This document shows, one piece after another, positions 33,001 through 43,800 of a stretch of 64,000 bases of DNA. The stretch spans positions 3,410,001 to 3,474,000 of the forward strand of contig CATNEN010000002.1 of the NCBI GenBank assembly GCA_950097015.1, given 5' to 3'. A model generated the notes under the pieces. That model saw nothing but the letters and a program-made list of their open reading frames with translations, was not told the DNA's origin and made no database searches. Origin of the DNA: Macrostomum hystrix. Its lineage: Eukaryota; Platyhelminthes; Macrostomidae. The translations under genes and the position numbers were made by a program. Numbering within the stretch: the stretch's first letter is position 1; the number at the start of each line of letters is the position of its first letter.

Positions 33001-35705
33001 AAAAAAACTGCAGCGGTTGAAGCGGCGGCGACATCAAATACGGCGGCAACTTTAAATATGGCGGCAACATCAAATACGGCGGCAACATCGAATACGGCGG
33101 CAACATCAAATACGGCGGCAACATCAAATACGGCGGCAACATCTAAGGTGCACGCGATATCAGACTCGGAAGATGAGTCTGGCCCTACAGAGATAGTAAA
33201 TGAGCCGCTGACTGAACAGGCGCCTAATTATTCTGTGCACTCTATATCTGATTCGGATGAGCATTCTGATGAGCCTGGTTTGGTCATAGAGCATCAGCAG
33301 CAGCAGCAACCGCAGGTGTCTCTTCAATTTGACTACTGCTCGGATAATAATTACGCCATTGTGCCCAACAAGCTGTTGGCTAAAAAGACATTCGATACCC
33401 TGCTAGACTGCGACTGTGTGCTCATTGTGTGCGAATACGAACAGCTGGTTCGCTGCAACCTGCACTATTCGCTGGATTTGGAGGCCATTGGGTGGGCAGC
33501 CGACTTTAGTTTAATTTCCTGACAATGCTTACAAAAATATGTGGTTAATGTCTAAAATTTAACTTTTTCTATGCAGCCGCTTTACTGATGGTCTGGTTGC
33601 TGCTTTTGTGCGAGAGTGCGACCTGCCCGAACTTAGCACCAAGGCGGCTGCGAAAGCCGCTGCTGATGCCGCTGCTGCTGCTGCTGCCGCCGCCTGTGCC
33701 GCTGCAACGGTAAAAATTAGTAAAACTGCAAAAAGTGCACCGGCCGTTGCTGCGATACCTTTGCGAACAGGTAAGCTGAGCCCCGCTAATCTGGGATTTG
33801 ATCCTCAAATCTGGGATTTGATCCTCAAATCTGGGATTTGATCCTCAAATCTGGGATTTGATCCTCAAATCTGGGATTTGATCCTCAAATCTGGGATTTG
33901 ATCCTCAAATCTGGGATTTGATCCTCAAATCTGGGATTTGATCCTCAAATCTGGGATTTGATCCTCAAATCTGGGATTTGATCCTCAAATCTGGGATTTG
34001 ATCCTCAAATCTGGGATTTAATCCTCAAATCTGGGATTTAATCCTCAAATCTGGGATTTAATCCTCAAATCTGGGATTTGATCTGGGATTTCCTTGTCCT
34101 CTGCAGCCTCATCAAATCCGGTGGTGTCCGTTGGCACTGCTGTGCTGACAAATCAGCCGTTAATAACTTCAAAAACGTTGGCATGGCAACGCCACGCATC
34201 AGCAACTGGCCTCACAGCTGCTCCAGCTACTGCTCCCACGGCTTCTACGGAAGAGCAGCCGCAATCAAAGTTGATCTACACAATTGAGCCAGATAAATTT
34301 GAAGTGATTTTCTGCATTGACAACCGAGAGCACTTCGGGTAGGTCAACTGTAATCCCACCTGAACACTTTAAAGTAATCCAGAAACTTTGATTGGTTACC
34401 TCTGGATTTCTAGTTACCTCTCCGGTAGCTAGAAATCAATGCAGCGGGATTCCAGTCGCATGAGAAATCGCACCTCTTTGAACTTTCAGCATGGGCAGTG
34501 TGAAGCAGATGCTGCTTCCAGGCCTATTAAAAAACAATGTGAAATGCGACGTTCGACCCTTGCAAGTGTCCGACTTTCTCTGGGTGGCCAAGTGTCGGGG
34601 TAAGTTTATTCCTCAATGCCCTACTTGAAGTAGAAATGCAAGCATTTTCATGGCATTTTGAATAAAAAGACAAAAAATGCCACAGAGACCGGCCGCGAAG
34701 CCGTACTCAACCTGCTGGTTGAGCGCAAGCGCATCGACGATCTGGCCAGCAGCATCAAGGACGGCCGCTTTCGTGAGCAGAAGTTCCGCCTGCGCCGTTC
34801 GGGCATCGCCCAGCTGTTACTTCTAGTCGAAGGCTTCGGCGGTCGGGCTGGAGCGGCCGGTCACGTCCGGATGCCGGAGGAGACCCTGGCGCAGGCCGTG
34901 TGCAATTCGCAGTTCATCGACCGGTGCACAGTGAAATACACGGACTCGGCTCAGCACACAGTGGCTTATTTAACTCTGCTCACCTGTCGCCTAAAGGACA
35001 TGTACAAGGGCAGGCGATTGTTGGTTCACGACTCCATGCCCGGCTCCAACTCGGACTGCAGGCCGAATCTTTCTGGCGTCCTCCCGTTCCGGTCGGCCGG
35101 AGTCGAAGCCGATGTTGTAGACTTTGGCGAGTTCAATCGAGCCGCTATTAAATCAAAGGTTTGTGATTGGCAGAAATCTCTGCCGATATGTGTCGAAAAT
35201 TCTTTTGTTTAGAATTCTCCTACATGTATCGAAAAACTGTAAATTTGAAGCTTAATCTGTATGTTATTAACTATGGCTAGAAAACTCTAAAACACAGAAA
35301 CTGGTTGTTCGAGAAATGCTGGCCAAGCATCTGCTTCAAATTGGCGGCGTCACCATGGAGAAAGCGTTTGCCATCGTTCAGCAGTACCCCACTGTGCAGG
35401 CGTGAGTTTATTTTAGTTTCTGTGTATTGTTTTTGCTTCTAAAAGTAACAATTTAAGTCTCGCAGATCTTTTACAACACGCTTTTCCTGAACAAAATTCT
35501 AAATGTTTTTGTCACTTATATGAGTAGCTAGTAGTTAATATTGCTTATCTGCTTTTTTAGACTGGTCGAAGCCTACTCTGCGTGTCAGAGCGAGGCTGAG
35601 AAGCGGCGCCTCCTGTCTGGCGTCTGTCACAATCGCCTATTTGATAAAAAGATCGGCGACTCCATCAGCAAAAGTGTGCGACTCAGTTTACAAATGCCAT
35701 TATAA
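27087..35705 (+). CDS. MUS81: MUS81 structure-specific endonuclease catalytic subunit, 10 exons, 911 aa
   Basis: Exons: 27087-27390, 28319-28539, 30550-30750, 32740-33491, 33577-33770, 34107-34338, 34490-34599, 34686-35158, 35298-35401, 35561-35705 (stop at the end). Phases agree at all nine junctions; 2,736 coding bases. The domains are an N-terminal helix-hairpin-helix (about 20-100), a winged helix (about 198-290, with SHYTAWSSM and GLVKRGLVDRT), an unusual low-complexity linker (about 300-625) and an XPF/ERCC4 nuclease. The nuclease has acidic motif CIDNREHFG (D629, R631, E632) and signature VERKRIDDL (E684 R685 K686 R687). A C-terminal HhH2 follows (830-911). MUS81 pairs with EME1 to cut branched DNA at stalled forks and recombination intermediates. 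The protein is much longer than the roughly 550 aa of vertebrates because of the linker. The exon 8 acceptor at 34,685 has an A-rich, pyrimidine-poor tract and is the weakest site; catalytic residues look intact. Confidence 0.93.
27572..28240. repeat. 30-bp minisatellite filling MUS81 intron 1
   Basis: About 22 copies of a 30-bp unit (core cattcagtcatcacccactt with cacagtcatc), with catagtcacc variants in the right half and two shortened copies (27,905 and 28,022). Confidence 0.94.
28568..28998 (-). mobile_element. SINE insertion in MUS81 intron 2 with 17-bp TSD
   Basis: The direct repeat aaacggcgcgagtagct occurs at 28,568-28,584 and 28,982-28,998 and brackets 397 bp. Read on the minus strand, the insert starts with SINE-B sequence (gcggcgaggtcacattta onward). 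It then runs into tRNA-like sequence of SINE-A type (gtagccttgttgttagaac, then ggactcacgact) and ends in an A/T-rich tail (taataaaataataatt). So it looks like a composite or dimeric SINE retroposed as one unit. Confidence 0.8.
28999..29570. other. MUS81 intron 2, unique AT-rich part
   Basis: No exon or repeat is recognised between the SINE insertion and the 57-bp array. Confidence 0.4.
29575..30100. repeat. 57-bp minisatellite in MUS81 intron 2
   Basis: About nine copies of a 57-bp unit made of cttatgacccacccactc, attcacctggcctatctc and a third part gacccacttacctgttcaag. First and last copies have cttacctgttcatact instead. Confidence 0.93.
30100..30475. repeat. 22-bp minisatellite in MUS81 intron 2
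   Basis: About 17 copies of a 22-bp unit (core cccacattcccaatcttatg). It directly continues the 57-bp array and shares cttatgacccaccca with it, so it looks like a derivative of part of that larger unit. The order of variants (cacacc, cacagacattccct) repeats at about 132-bp spacing. Confidence 0.92.
30825..31790. repeat. 36-bp pyrimidine-rich minisatellite filling half of MUS81 intron 3
   Basis: About 27 copies of a 36-bp unit: cctacccatcagtgcctact followed by tctccctgtctcccct. Each unit has a long C/T run leading into catcag, close to the consensus of a 3' splice site. Confidence 0.94.
31791..32739. other. MUS81 intron 3, AT-rich remainder
   Basis: No exon is recognised. A short degenerate series of tctaatcccatc occurs at about 32,410-32,515. 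Confidence 0.4.
33015..33150 (+). repeat. 18-bp coding repeat inside MUS81 exon 4
   Basis: About seven copies of acggcggcaacatcaaat code for a 6-residue NTAATS repeat in the linker between winged helix and nuclease. Being a multiple of three, it expands without breaking the frame. A second coding low-complexity run (polyalanine) lies at about 33,640-33,710 in exon 5. Confidence 0.9.
33785..34085. repeat. 20-bp minisatellite filling MUS81 intron 5
   Basis: About 15 nearly identical copies of gatcctcaaatctgggattt (three with a g-to-a change, 34,018-34,070). The array nearly spans the 336-bp intron: the last copy ends about 20 bases before the acceptor cctctgcag at 34,106. Confidence 0.96.
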
Positions 35706-37043
35706 CTTCAGCCGATATGTATTGAAAAACTAATAACTAGAAGTTTTATTAATGCTCTTTAATTGCATTAAAAGATAACTAAAGCAGGAATATTTTCTTT
35801 TTCAAAATACTCTGTTTGACTATTCGTTTTAATACCTATTTGGCATATAATTGTCGCCTATATGTATCGAAAAAAAACTTTTCTTACACCAGCAGCAAGA
35901 AATTAACTTTGCATTTCTTCAGTCTCTGAAACCCATTGTGACTTTCTGAGTGGCACAGAAAAACTCATTTATGTAAAAATGCTTTATTTGCTGTAAAATC
36001 AAATTTGTTTTTACAATTATGTTGATTATTTGTCTTCAAATTTGCCTCATTGGCGTTTGAGTTTATTTTGTTACAATGCCAGCCCTTTTTTACTGCAGTC
36101 AGCTAGTACTATAATAAAATGCATCATTATTAATTCATGTTAATGTTCTCAGCTTCGTTTGAGTCAGATTGTAAAATTGCAGATTTATTGTCTTATGGCC
36201 CAACGAGAATTTCTGATATGGAGACATGCACACAGCTGCACAATGGGTGGGGACCGCTCTTACTGCCCAACACTTATGGACAAAAAATATGATGGAAAAA
36301 ATTAACCTGAAATGAGCAAATTGATGATGAAAGCAGTTCCTGTGAGTCTGTCTGTCTGTCTCCATTATTATTATATTAAGTTAAGCGCTATCCTAGCTCC
36401 ACTCTGTCTGCGTCTCGGCAGTGTAAAGTTGAGTGGCCCACTTACACTGTTTAATGCCATCCAGTCTTGAGGGTAAAGTAAATTTGCTCACAGTCATCAG
36501 GTGGGGGCTGAGCCTACCTGTCAGATGGGTATTAGCGATTTTGTCTTGACTGAAAACTGAGTGGCAGCCAGTCCTGGCATGGCATTGGCTGCTGGCCAAA
36601 CTGCTGGTAAACAGAGTGAGTTAATGAGTTATTCTTATGAGCACACTGCCTGTTTATAACATCTGGCTGCAGAATCAATATAAGTTCAGGTAGAATTGGT
36701 GATTTTCACTTTTATGAGTTTGCTGCTTTATGCTTTTATTGAAACAGTAAAAAGACAAAGCTTTGCAAAACTGCTGCCAACTGCTGGCGATATAAAAAGT
36801 TGGATAGCTTGCCAGCAAAATAACAAGCTAGCTTTCTAGGAAACAAGAGAGCAAAATCTTCAGAAAGAATTACCAGCCAACAAGTCGGCTTTCCGGCAAA
36901 CTAGCTAGCTTTCCAGCAAACAAGCTAGATTTCCAGCAAACAAGCCAGCTTACCAACAAATAAGCCGGCTTTCCAGCAAACAAGCCAGCTTCCAGCAAAC
37001 AAGCTACTTTTCCAGCAAGCTAGCCAGCTCAAGAGAACTCGGC
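35706..37043. other. MUS81 3' flank and upstream region of the 37-kb gene
   Basis: An AATAAA at 36,113-36,118 could serve MUS81. From about 36,830 to 37,030 a degenerate roughly 20-bp repeat (agctttccagcaaacaagcc) runs nearly up to the next start codon. A TATA-like gatataaaaag is at about 36,788-36,798. No other gene is seen. Confidence 0.45.
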
Positions 37044-38349
37044 ATGCCGTCCACGCAGCGCCGGGTGGAGTGGGGCAGGGCGATGCGCCAGCGCTCCTAT
37101 CAGCTGGCCTCGGAGACGCATCGGCAGAGTCGGCGCACTGGCGAGCAGCTCCGGCGCCGCCTGATGTCGGAGGCCGTTGCCACGGACGCCGAATTGGAAC
37201 GCCTGCGACGACAGAAGGCCGGCATGGAGGCTCGGCTGGACCGCTACAGCGGAGAGCTTGCCCGGCTGAGGTGACTCTCCCCTTCAGGAGCCATTCAGAT
37301 TCTCCCCTTCAGGAGCCATTCAGATTCTCCCATTCAGGAGCCATTCAGATTCTCCCCTTCAGGAGCCATTCAGATTCTCCCCTTCAGGAGCCATTCAGAT
37401 TCTCCCCTTCAGGAGCCATTCAGATTCTCCCCTTTAGGAGCCATTCAGATTCTCCCCTTCAGGAGCCATTCAGATTCTCCCATTTAGGAGCCATTCAGAT
37501 TCTCCCCTTCAGGAGCCATTCAGATTCTCCCCTTCAGGATCCATTCAGATTCTCCCCTTCAGAAGCCATTCAGATTCTCCCCTTCAGGATCCATTCAGAT
37601 TCTCCCCTTCAGGATCCATTCAGATTCTCCCCTTCAGGATCCATTCAGATTCTACCCTCCAGGAGCCTTTCAGATTCTAACCTTCAGGGTTCATTTTTGA
37701 CTCCGCTCTTCCCCTCAGGTCCAAGCGGATTCTCAGCGACATGGACCAAAGAACTGTCAGCCAGCCAGCCGCTCTGCCGGAGACCGACCTTCAGCCTGTT
37801 GAATCTACCTCCGCCGTCGTCACCGCTCGGGACGATGACCTCACCGACTGGGAGGCGGCCCGCCTAGCCGAGTTTGTTGCTAGGCAACGCGAAAACGAGG
37901 ACGCAGCGGACCCGGTTCAAATCGGCGGCCTCAGTCTGGAGAAGTTCCTCCGCCACTGCGAGTCCCGCCGCTCCATGGACGGCGCCATTCGCCGCCTGAG
38001 CGAATTTGTCGACGACTGGCAACCGGCGGCGACTTCGACAGGCGACATCGACGATGTCGAAATCGAGTGGCGATTTCGGCGACAGCAGCGACTTCGAGCC
38101 GCGGCGGCGGCTGCATCCAAGGAGTCGCCGAAGGCAGCAAAAGAGTACAACGAAGTTGACATCGTGACGACGGCAAAAATCGACATCGACGCCGAAGCCT
38201 CCGCTGGAGCTGACATCAGCCGGATCGAGCGCGACTTTCGCTCGCTACTTCAGGAGGCTCGCAAAGCGCGCTACCTGCGCGGACGCAACCCGGAAATTGT
38301 CGAACGCGATCGGGAACTGACGACTGAAGAAATTTTCAAAGCCTTTTGA
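37044..38349 (+). CDS. Unknown charged, probably coiled-coil protein, 2 exons, 285 aa
   Basis: Exons 37044-37270 and 37719-38349, joined in phase (AG|G) by a gtgact donor and cccctcag acceptor. I do not recognise the family. Residues 1-85 are a highly charged, Arg/Glu/Leu-rich helical segment (for example ELERLRRQKAGMEARL) suited to a coiled coil. A Pro/Thr-rich acidic stretch, more helical charged sequence, a short alanine run (RAAAAAA) and a charged C-terminus ending LTTEEIFKAF follow. There is no signal peptide or membrane segment. Codon use is GC-rich like the MUS81 exons, supporting a real gene. A second short 2-exon gene of similar style follows on the same strand. It could be a cytoskeletal or ciliary component, but nothing proves that. 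Confidence 0.7.
37272..37690. repeat. 25-bp minisatellite filling the intron of the 37-kb gene
   Basis: About 16 copies of a 25-bp unit (core cagattctccccttcagg with agccatt). Every unit ends in ccccttcagg, almost the same as the true acceptor cccctcagg at 37,711-37,719. The array starts right at the donor and ends about 30 bases before the acceptor. Confidence 0.95.
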
Positions 38350-38690
38350 GAGTGTCTTGAAAAAAAAACTGTGTTATGATTTGGCGATTGTCACAAGGCT
38401 TTTTTCAATGCTTGGATTATTTAATGTGAAATTTCTTTTAGTAGCAAGTAGTAATCTGATAAAATATTCGGTTTCTAAAAAACTTTAGGGTACTTGGCGG
38501 TCTAACACGATCGCCTCTCGCATCTAAGTCGTGAGCTCGATTTCGCGGCGAGGCCACATTCATTTAGGGTGCAGCAGCGTCCTAAGTAAGAAAGCTTCTC
38601 GTTTCTGAAAAAAATGTTTGAAAATTTTCAAATCTTTCTTTAAGATCCCCTCAAGCTCTATAGTTTCCAAGACATGTCTCGCCTTTTTAG
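38350..38690. other. 3' flank with a SINE-B head fragment
   Basis: At 38,490-38,575 (plus orientation) the tRNA-like head of SINE-B is visible: ggcggtctaacacgatcgcc for the A-box side, then gagctcgatttcgcggcgag. No other feature. Confidence 0.5.
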
Positions 38691-39225
38691 AAATCGAAGT
38701 TTCTTAGAAAAAGAAGTTTCTTAGAAATAAATATTCTTAGAAATTGTAATTTCTTAGAAATTAAAGTTTCTTAGAAAAAGAAATTTCTTAGAAATTGAAG
38801 TTTCTTAGAAATGGAGGTTTTTTTAGAAATATATATTTCTTAGAAATTGTAATTTCTTAGAAATAGAAATTTATAATAAATAGTAATTTCTTAGAAATAG
38901 AAGTTTCTTAGAAATAGATATTTCTTAGAAATAGATATGTCTTAGAAATTGAAGTTTCTTAGAAATGGAGGTTTTTTTAGAAATATATATTTCTTAGAAA
39001 TTGTAATTTCTTAGAAATAGAAATTTATAATAAATAGTAATTTCTTAGAAATAGAAGTTTCTTAGAAATAGATATTTCTTAGAAATCGATATGTCTTAGA
39101 AATCGAAGTTTCTTAGAAATGGAAGTTTTTTTAGAAATAGATATTTCTTAGAAATTGTAATTTCTTAGAAATAGAAATTTATAATAAACTGTAATTTCTT
39201 AGAAGTAGAAATGTCTTGAAAACTA
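38690..39225. repeat. Degenerate AT-rich repeat (ttagaaat family)
   Basis: Repeated ttcttagaaatwgaa-type units of about 18 bp. Longer blocks of roughly 160 bp (marked by ggaggtttttttagaaat and aaatttataataaa) occur about three times (38,815, 38,965, 39,115), a small higher-order repeat. Confidence 0.85.
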
Positions 39226-39880
39226 TATATCTTGAGGGTATTACTAAATCACACTCCTAGGTTAAGCAGAGTAAATTAGGTTTTTTAAAAGTTCTTTTGA
39301 AGTTCAAAATGAAAGCACTTTTTAAAAACTGTTTCTAGGAAATTTCATTCAGTTTAACCTCTCGCTTTGCTATCATTGACATGAACAGAATTTTCTTGAT
39401 TTTATCTCGATTATTTTACTCTTCAACATCATGTAAAGTTTTTTGCCTATCTTTCCACTTATTGTTCCACTTATTTTCTACAAAAAAACCTGAAGATTTA
39501 AAATTGGAAATGTGCAATTTTTCGACATTTTTACTCCTACGATTCTGCTTCATTAATTTCAGAGTTTGAGTTCTAAATTTTAGATGTTGCCTCACTTTTT
39601 GTAAACAATAAACGATGTGAGTGTTTGTGTCTCTGATTATGAAATACAGAATAGTAAGTTAATTTTGTTATTCTTTGTCCGAACCGTTCTTGTTTTGTCT
39701 GGCCTGTTTTGTCAGTTATGTCTAGGCGCAGTCTAGAAGATGGCATTAGTATTATTAAACATATTATTATTCAATGTTAGCACTGCACATATTTATTCTA
39801 CTTACAGTAGCATTGTAAGAAAATGTGTGCACTCTTCTTTTATAAGTAGGTGTCGTTATTTTATCATGCAACCCAGAACC
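39226..39880. other. Unassigned AT-rich DNA
   Basis: No gene or repeat family is recognised here. Confidence 0.35.
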
Positions 39881-39894
39881 CCAGACGGCTCAAC

Positions 39895-40185
39895 CGTCTT
39901 CCTAAAAATATTGCAAGAGGACTGCAGGCAATGGCACATTATTTGGGCAATTCTGCCCATTTCGCTGACTCTTGAGCACACACGCACACAGATACCGTAC
40001 ACAAGCTCACGCTCACACAGGTGTGTACATCTGCCCTGACTTTCTCATCGTCAGGCAGTGTACACTCTCACTGCGCCTTTGAGGTTGGCCCCCAATGGCG
40101 TAAATTGCACGACAAGCCACCAAGCCTTTCCTTCCGCGGCTGCGCCCCAAATAAATGTGGCCTCGCCGCGGAATCGACTTCCCCG
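39895..40185 (-). mobile_element. SINE-B copy, minus orientation
   Basis: Matches the copies at 46,525-46,870 and 28,750-28,981 in order: ggcaattctgcccatttcgc, acacaggtgtgtacatctgc, cgtcaggcagtgtacactct, gcacgacaagcc, aaataaatgtggcctcgccg. The tRNA-like head is truncated on the right. Confidence 0.8.
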
Positions 40186-40269
40186 ATCCCCAGACTGCTC
40201 AACTATTTTCCCAAATCCCATAACCCCAGTGAGATCGCTTATCTTCTTATCACGCAAGCTGATTGTTAC

Positions 40270-40405
40270 TAAAAGTAGTAACAATAGACTGTCACACAGT
40301 AGACTGTCACACAGTAGACTGTCACACAGTAGACTGTCACACAGTAGACTGTCACACAGTAGACTGTCACACAGTAGACTGTCACACAGTAGACTGTCAC
40401 ACAAT
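40270..40405. repeat. 15-bp minisatellite upstream of the 41-kb gene
   Basis: Nine nearly perfect copies of tagactgtcacacag about 480 bp upstream of the next start codon. Confidence 0.95.
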
Positions 40406-40759
40406 TTTCGTTTTTTAGATGAGCTGGTGAATAACTTCTCAAACTATTGTACACCGACCCACTGCTCAAGGGTTAAATGCATAAAAGGTAAACTTTATTG
40501 AGTAGTGGTATGAAATTAGAGTGTAGACGCTGAGAGATGGCCACCGGTCTATCACATGGCCCTGCTTTTGTGGCATAGAAAATAAATTTGAACGGCAGAA
40601 AAATAGAGAGAGAGAGACGGAAGAGAGGGACGGGTCTGCCCCACCATGGCAACTAACTGTCTGGGGCTGCAATGCGCGCCTGAGCTGGGAGAAGAAAACG
40701 AGAGAGAGAGAGAGGCGAGTTGAGACTAGCACTAGCAGCACTAAGCTTAAAGCACAGAC

Positions 40760-40816
40760 GATATAAGACAGATTCTAGTCTTATAGTAGACTCTACTAGA
40801 GTCTAAAGACAGAATC
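40760..40816 (+). promoter_or_regulatory. TATA-like site and 46-bp imperfect palindrome before the 41-kb gene
   Basis: gatataag lies at 40,759-40,767. It is followed by an inverted repeat at 40,771-40,816, with outer arms gattctagtctta and taaagacagaatc around the near-palindrome tagactctactagagtcta. It lies 60-110 bases before the ATG. Its role as a promoter or operator is inference only. Confidence 0.4.
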
Positions 40817-40878
40817 AGAACATAACAGAACAGAACAGAGCAGAACAGAATAGAACAGAACAGAACAGAAGATCCCAG

Positions 40879-43800
40879 ATGCCGCTGACCAGCCAGACGT
40901 TGCGTCGGCTGCAGAAGAAGACCTCCCAGACGATGCTAGGCGCTCAACGTCGCGCCGACATGGAGTCCAACCGGCTAGCCCAGCGGCTGTCAGAGCTTCG
41001 AGCGGTCGAGGAGCGTCGTGAGCGGGCCCGTCAGCGCGAGTTTCGGCAGGCCGAGCGGCAGTTGTCTATGGCCGGGTTGGCTCTGTCTGACAGCGTCATT
41101 GACGTCGACCAGATTAGCGCTGGCCGACCCAGGGCGGTCAGCTCGGCCGAGAAGCGACGGGCGCTAGAACAGCTGTCATCAGACGCCGTCGAGGGCGAGC
41201 GTCGGCCAAGGCGACGGCGGCAGCAGCGTCGGCCGTTGTCGGTTTTTGCGCCGCAGGCGGAGCGACAGCGCCAGTTGATTGCCGAGGCTGCAGCGGAGGC
41301 GACTGAAAAGACGGGAGCTGCTGTCGCTGCTGCTGATTCTGGTTCAACAGCAGCTGGTGGGATGGTGAGTGCGAAAGTGGTAAAATACCTTTAATGAACA
41401 TTTCTATAAGAATGTTCTTACTTTACGAACAGTTTGAAGCAATAAGTGTGAGAAAACATCAAAACTTATTTGACAAAGTAAGAAGCGTGTCAGACACTCG
41501 CTTTAGAAATCGTTAAGCAATTTTTTCATGTGTTTCTGAGCCTGGTAGCAGCTCAAGAAGCTGTTAGACAATTCTAGTACCTGTTAGACAATTCTAGTAC
41601 CTGTTAGACAATTCTAGTACCTGTTAGACAATTCTAGTACCTGTTAGACAATTATAGTACCTGGTAGACAATTCTAGAAACTGTTAGACAATTCTAGTAC
41701 CTGTTAGACAAATCAAGAATCTTTTAGACAATTCTAGAACCTGTTAGATAATTCTAGAACCTGTTAGATAATTCTAGAACCTGTTAGACAATTCTAGTAC
41801 CTGTTAGACAATTCTAGTACCTGTTAGATAATTCTAGAACCTGTTAGATAATTCTAGAACCTGTTAGATAATTCTAGAACCTGTTAGACAAATCAAGAAT
41901 CTTTTAGACAATTCTAGTACCTGTTAGACAATTCTAGTACCTGTTAGGCAATTCTAGTACCTGTTAGACAATTCTAGAACCTGTTAGATAATTCTAGAAC
42001 CTGTTAGATAATTCTAGAACCTGTTAGATAATTCTAGAACCTGTTAGACAAATCAAGAATATTTTAGACAATTCTAGTACCTGTTAGACGATTCTAGTAC
42101 CTCTCAGACAATTCTAGTACCTCTTAGACAATTCTAGTACCTGCTAGCCAAATTTATAACATGTTAGATAAATCTAGGGCCTGTTAGACCACTCTAAAAC
42201 ATATTAGCAAACATGAGGAACCTATTAGACAATATTTTTCATTTTTCGCTATTTTTAGAAGCTGTTAGATAACATCTAAAACACGTTATACAACATCAGA
42301 ACTGGTTGAACTTTCTAAGAAAATGTTAGACAATCATTTCAGACTGCCATGAATTTATTCTCATTTCCTACTGATCAAATATCCAAATCCCATTGATTAC
42401 GTAATCAAAATAATCCGCCAAAATGGAATGGATCAAGTGTCCCTCGGATTGGCAAATAATTCTGCCAATTTCTGTCTGTCTGCAATTGCAAACTGGTTGA
42501 ATTATGCGAGATCTAATTTTGTCTAAATTAACTCGGCAAATCAATTCAGATTTGCATCGACATTCGAACCAGAAAGTTTCAGATTCCACATAAATTTTCT
42601 TTTCGATTCGAAAAATTCGAGTATAATGAGTTAAGTCGAAATTCTTTTATTTGTTTTCAATTTTAACAGTCAGTATTCTGAGCGCACTACTTTTAAGTAG
42701 CTTGCTGGTAGATTTTTAGTTGAACGTTTATCTCTTCGCAGCTTATCGAAACTTTTCAGAAATCAAGGGCTGAACAACAGACAAAATTTTTGAAAATCTT
42801 TTGACTTTCTCTGCAGATTCCCATATCCTCTTTGGAGACTCGGCTGATTCCCATATTCTCTTTAGAGATTCTCGGCTGATTCCCGTATCCTCTTTGGAGA
42901 CCCTTAGCTGATTCCCATATTCTCTTTAGAGATTCTTGGCTGATTCCCGTATCCTCTTTGGAGATTCTTGGCTGATTCCCACATCCTCTTTGAAGATTCT
43001 CGGCTGATTCCCACATCCTCTTTGGAGATTCTCGGCTGATTCCCACACCCTCTTTGGAGATTCTCGGCTGATTCCCACACCCTCTTTGGAGATTCTCGGC
43101 AGATTCCCGCATCTTCTTTGGAGATTCTCGGCTGATTCCCATACCCTCTGTGGAGATTCTTGGCTGATTCCCACATCCTCTTTGAAGATTCTCGGCTGAT
43201 TCCCACATCCTCTTTGGAGATTCTCGGCTGATTCCCACACCCTCTTTGGAGATTCTCGGCTGATTCCCACACCCTCTTTGGAGATTCTCGGCAGATTCCC
43301 GCATCTTCTTTGGAGATTCTCGGCTGATTCCCATACCCTCTGTGGAGATTCTCGGATGATTCCCGCATCTTCTTTGGAGATTCTCGGCTGATTCCCGCAT
43401 CTTCTTTGGAGATTCTCGGCTGATTCCCATACCCTCTGTGGAGATTCTCGGATGATTCCCGCATCTTCTTTGGAGATTCTCGGCTGATTCCCGCATCTTC
43501 TTTGGAGATTCTCGGCTGATTCCCATACCCTCTGTGGAGATTCTCGGCCCTTAAGTTGTCAACCTCCAAGGCACAGTGAGAGTGTACCATGCCAGACGAT
43601 GAGTAAGCCAGGGCAGATGTACACACCTGTGTGAGCGTGTGCTCAGGAGTCAGCGGAACGGGCAGAATGTGCCCACAGCCCACAGTTTTGCGAATCGCAA
43701 GCTGAAAATGGATTTTCCGATTTTCATAAACACAGTCTCGTCAGCAGCCGCACCCGGCCTCCTGCTGCCAGTACGCAGGCAGTGACGGCGCACCCTGCCA

